Shown in pieces: positions 61,660 to 64,000 of a stretch of 64,000 nucleotides of DNA (positions are counted from its first letter, which is position 1; the number at the start of each line of letters is the position of its first letter). The stretch lies in assembly GCA_019636375.1 (NCBI GenBank), contig JAHBXS010000004.1:1-64000 (forward strand). The letters run 5' to 3'. This DNA is from Pirellulaceae bacterium (GTDB lineage Bacteria; Planctomycetota; Planctomycetia; Pirellulales; Pirellulaceae). Below the pieces are notes generated by a model. The model worked only from the letters and a program-made list of their open reading frames with translations. It was not told the origin of the DNA and did no database searches. Made by a program: the position numbers and the translations under genes.

Positions 61660-63998
61660 TCCGACACCTCCGTTTTTAATTGCCGTTGGCGAAAGGGTTT
61701 ACTCTCCACGATCCCCAAAATCAACTCGGAAAATCGATAATCGTTTTCCCGTAACCGTACCAAAATCTCGTTCACGGCACACTGGTCTTCATATTGTAAT
61801 CCGCGACCGAGGGCATAAATCATCATTTTTTCCGTTAAACAACGGGCAAATTGAGTCTTTTTCCGTTCGAGTAGTAGCATTCGCAACTCGACGGCCCCTC
61901 GAAAAACCTCACCACTTGGCAATTGCCCTTCCGGGTTGACGTCTCCCCACTCGTCTGCGGTCCGCCATTTTCCGACCGCATCAAAATTTTCCAAAGCGAA
62001 TCCAAGCTGGTCCATCACTTCGTGGCACGACGCACAATTTGGATCGCTTCGATGTTGTTCCATCTGCTCGCGCAAGTTGCCAGTCAACTCCTGATCCTCA
62101 AGTGGCACCACGTCGGGCAACGCCGGGGGAGGGACATCGCCGAGCAGGTTTTCCATGATCCATTTGCCCCGTTTCACGGGACTCGTTCGCGTCGGGTTGC
62201 TGGTCGCCGATAGGACACTCCCCTGTGTCAACAAACCTCCACGATTTGTCCCCTTCAAATCGACGCGCACAAACGTCTCGTCGTCTTTTGTCGCCGCCTT
62301 AATTCCATAATGATTCGCAAGACGGCGGTTCACATAGGTGAACTCTCCGTCCAGCAACTCCAATACACTTCCATCCCGTTTGATGACCTCGGCAACGAAC
62401 ATGAGAGTCTCCCGACGCATGTCAGTGAACAATTCTTGCTCGGCCCCAGGAAACCGGTCGAGGTCAGGTGTGAAATCACTCAAAGCGCGGAGCTGCAACC
62501 ACTGCTCCGCAAAGTTTTCGGCAAGCCGTTCGGCTCGCGGGTCACGCAACAAGCGTTTGGTTTGCTCCCGCAACGCCTCGTCGGCTTGCAAGTCCTGTTC
62601 GTAGGCGATTTTCAATAGTTCTTCATCCGGAGCCGAAACCCATATCAGATACGCGAGATTTGTGGCCAATTCGTATGAATTCAACTTGCGAGGTGAACCA
62701 TCGGCAGTGGGCGGACGCTCGACCCTGAACAAGAATTTTGGCGAGACCAACATCGCTTGCAAACTGTACTGCATCCCCTTTTCAAACGACTCGCCGTCAC
62801 GTCGAGTCGCGGCGTAAATTTGGTAAAGTCGCTCGACTTCTTCATCACCAGCTGGTCGTCGAAACAAACGGCTTGCCCAAACGGAAAGTAGTTTTCTTGC
62901 AGTCGCCTCCTCCTCACTTTTTTTCGCCGGGCGTACGAAGAAAAACCGCTCATGCAGTTTCGAGTTTTTCGCTGCCGATTGCTGCCGTATCAAGCTGACC
63001 GATTCCACAATTAAATTGCGGTCGCGCCGACTGGGGTCTGGATGGTTGGGTTCGTAGAAGTCATTGTCGAAGATGATCTTCAGCGACGACTTGCCCTTGG
63101 GGAATCGCCTCGCGACTTCGACCTTTTCTGGCAGATCGTCTTTCTCCAAGCGATACTGTCCGACCTTCCTGCGATTTTGATAGACCGACATTTTGACCGG
63201 TTCATTTCCCGCCTGTTGGCCACGACCCACGATTCGAATCGTGAGTTCCTCAGACTCAGGCAAATTGATATCGATCGTCGCTGAGCCATTTGAATAGAAG
63301 GCGAGGTTTCCCGAATCAGTGTTAACCCCACCCTCCGTCGTCCAACGATTGACGGGCAAAGGCTCGTCTTCGGGAATACCGTCTTCGGGTGCTTGGATGA
63401 TTTGGCGGCTGATCTCTTCGGCAGCGTCGAGATATTTTTCCATGAGCATCGGTGGCAGGCTTAACACATCCCCGATATTGTCAAAACCGTACCCGACATC
63501 GTCGCCAGGGAAATTTGCCGATGGCGCGTAGTCGTAGCCCAGCAAGTCAAAAATCGTGTTGCGATACTCGACTCGATTCAGTCGGCGGATCGTCACACTA
63601 CCCGCATGAGAAACGGTCGCACATTCGATGGCGTGCAGCATTTGATCGACGGCTTGGGCAAGAAAATCTCGATCTTCGTCTTCGAGGACTTCAACGTCGG
63701 CGGGGGGCATCGAGCCGTTCATGACTCGCCGCATCACTTGTTTCCAAACCTCGGGAGTGCCTCGCACACTCTCGACCGTTCGAAAATGAATCAAGTCCAA
63801 ACCCGCCGCTGGTTCCACATGCCCGTGGCACGAATAACAACTGTCTTCTAAAATCTCTTTGACGCGAGAGTCAAACGGGGTCCCCTTTGGCAGGGCATCT
63901 TGGCACCGACCCGCAGGTAAAAACGCGAAACTTAGGATCAATAGCGCCACGACATTAGCAGGCAAGCTTCGTAGGAATTGAAATTTCTGGAATTTCAT
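61656..63998 (-). CDS. PSCyt1/DUF1587/DUF1592/DUF1588/DUF1585 haem protein
   Basis: A 780-residue exported protein with a hydrophobic N-terminus (VVALLILSFAFLPAGRC). Residues about 40-100 carry a c-type haem motif CYSCHG (PSCyt1). The DUF1587-like part lies near 115-180 (RRLNRVEYRNTIFDLLG). A carbohydrate-binding-like beta region lies near 210-340. DUF1595/1592 are at about 365-565, DUF1588 at about 580-685 (GGLLTQGSVLSATSNPTRTS with NCASCHEVMDQLGF, a second CxxCH), and DUF1585 is at the end. Two haem sites and exported location suggest an electron-transfer or oxidoreductase role with the DUF1552 partner. ATG 63998 lies at the window edge; the frame is complete. Confidence 0.9.
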   Translation of the reverse strand: MKFQKFQFLRSLPANVVALLILSFAFLPAGRCQDALPKGTPFDSRVKEILEDSCYSCHGHVEPAAGLDLIHFRTVESVRGTPEVWKQVMRRVMNGSMPPADVEVLEDEDRDFLAQAVDQMLHAIECATVSHAGSVTIRRLNRVEYRNTIFDLLGYDYAPSANFPGDDVGYGFDNIGDVLSLPPMLMEKYLDAAEEISRQIIQAPEDGIPEDEPLPVNRWTTEGGVNTDSGNLAFYSNGSATIDINLPESEELTIRIVGRGQQAGNEPVKMSVYQNRRKVGQYRLEKDDLPEKVEVARRFPKGKSSLKIIFDNDFYEPNHPDPSRRDRNLIVESVSLIRQQSAAKNSKLHERFFFVRPAKKSEEEATARKLLSVWASRLFRRPAGDEEVERLYQIYAATRRDGESFEKGMQYSLQAMLVSPKFLFRVERPPTADGSPRKLNSYELATNLAYLIWVSAPDEELLKIAYEQDLQADEALREQTKRLLRDPRAERLAENFAEQWLQLRALSDFTPDLDRFPGAEQELFTDMRRETLMFVAEVIKRDGSVLELLDGEFTYVNRRLANHYGIKAATKDDETFVRVDLKGTNRGGLLTQGSVLSATSNPTRTSPVKRGKWIMENLLGDVPPPALPDVVPLEDQELTGNLREQMEQHRSDPNCASCHEVMDQLGFALENFDAVGKWRTADEWGDVNPEGQLPSGEVFRGAVELRMLLLERKKTQFARCLTEKMMIYALGRGLQYEDQCAVNEILVRLRENDYRFSELILGIVESKPFRQRQLKTEVSE

Positions 63999-64000
63999 CC

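Overview
The window looks like a chromosomal segment of a planctomycete, most likely of the Pirellula/Rhodopirellula group. Signs of this are a DUF1559 prepilin-like protein, a DUF1552 plus DUF1592/1587/1588/1585 cytochrome pair, two DUF1573 proteins, an ISAzo13-type ('Rhodopirellula transposase') insertion sequence, a VWA/STN-like giant secreted protein, a eukaryote-type kinase homologue and a type B L31. I cannot name the genus.

Region 1 (1-3.0 kb) is the accessory part. Four structured repeats of about 90 bp have the architecture of integron attC sites (imperfect palindromes, terminal AAC/GTT boxes, extra bases only in the left arm). They punctuate small plus-strand genes of unknown function, so this is a cassette array without a visible integrase. 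Two of the cassette genes run into their attC site, which encodes their C-terminal tails.

Region 2 (3.6-13.0 kb) holds a redoxin, a small lipoprotein, tRNA-Arg(ACG), a nested palindromic repeat element, mog, purC, two coupled glycosyltransferase genes, ribosomal protein L31 and a BamA-type outer-membrane assembly factor split into a POTRA lipoprotein and a barrel lipoprotein.

Region 3 (13.0-25.7 kb) carries the small SRP RNA followed by dnaX and a heptanucleotide tandem repeat. A plus-strand envelope/secretion operon (DUF1573, Cys-rich exported protein, membrane-anchored protein, short MauE/DoxX-like protein, DUF1559) is interrupted by the insertion sequence. On the minus strand follow an Mla-like lipid transport pair, with ATPase and permease fused in one protein, and a second DUF1573 gene.

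Region 4 (25.8-46.9 kb) has a 1338-residue VWA protein with a strong terminator, a predicted pseudokinase, a TrmH-type methyltransferase, the rseP-dxr pair, a Na/Pi cotransporter, an exported repeat-rich protein, a DUF1444-like protein, korA/korB (2-oxoacid:ferredoxin oxidoreductase) and ndk.

Region 5 (47.3-60.0 kb) is the most striking: directly downstream of mnmG, four tandem genes with overlapping or close junctions encode divergent paralogues of about 870-885 residues. Each has a DDWF-type N-terminal motif, about nine membrane segments, a leucine-rich-repeat-like domain and an H-R-E-R-V C-terminal helix. I do not recognise the family. The window ends with the DUF1552 and PSCyt1/DUF1592-type pair, which is complete at 63998.

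At least four families of palindromic intergenic repeats are present, two of them in two copies each.
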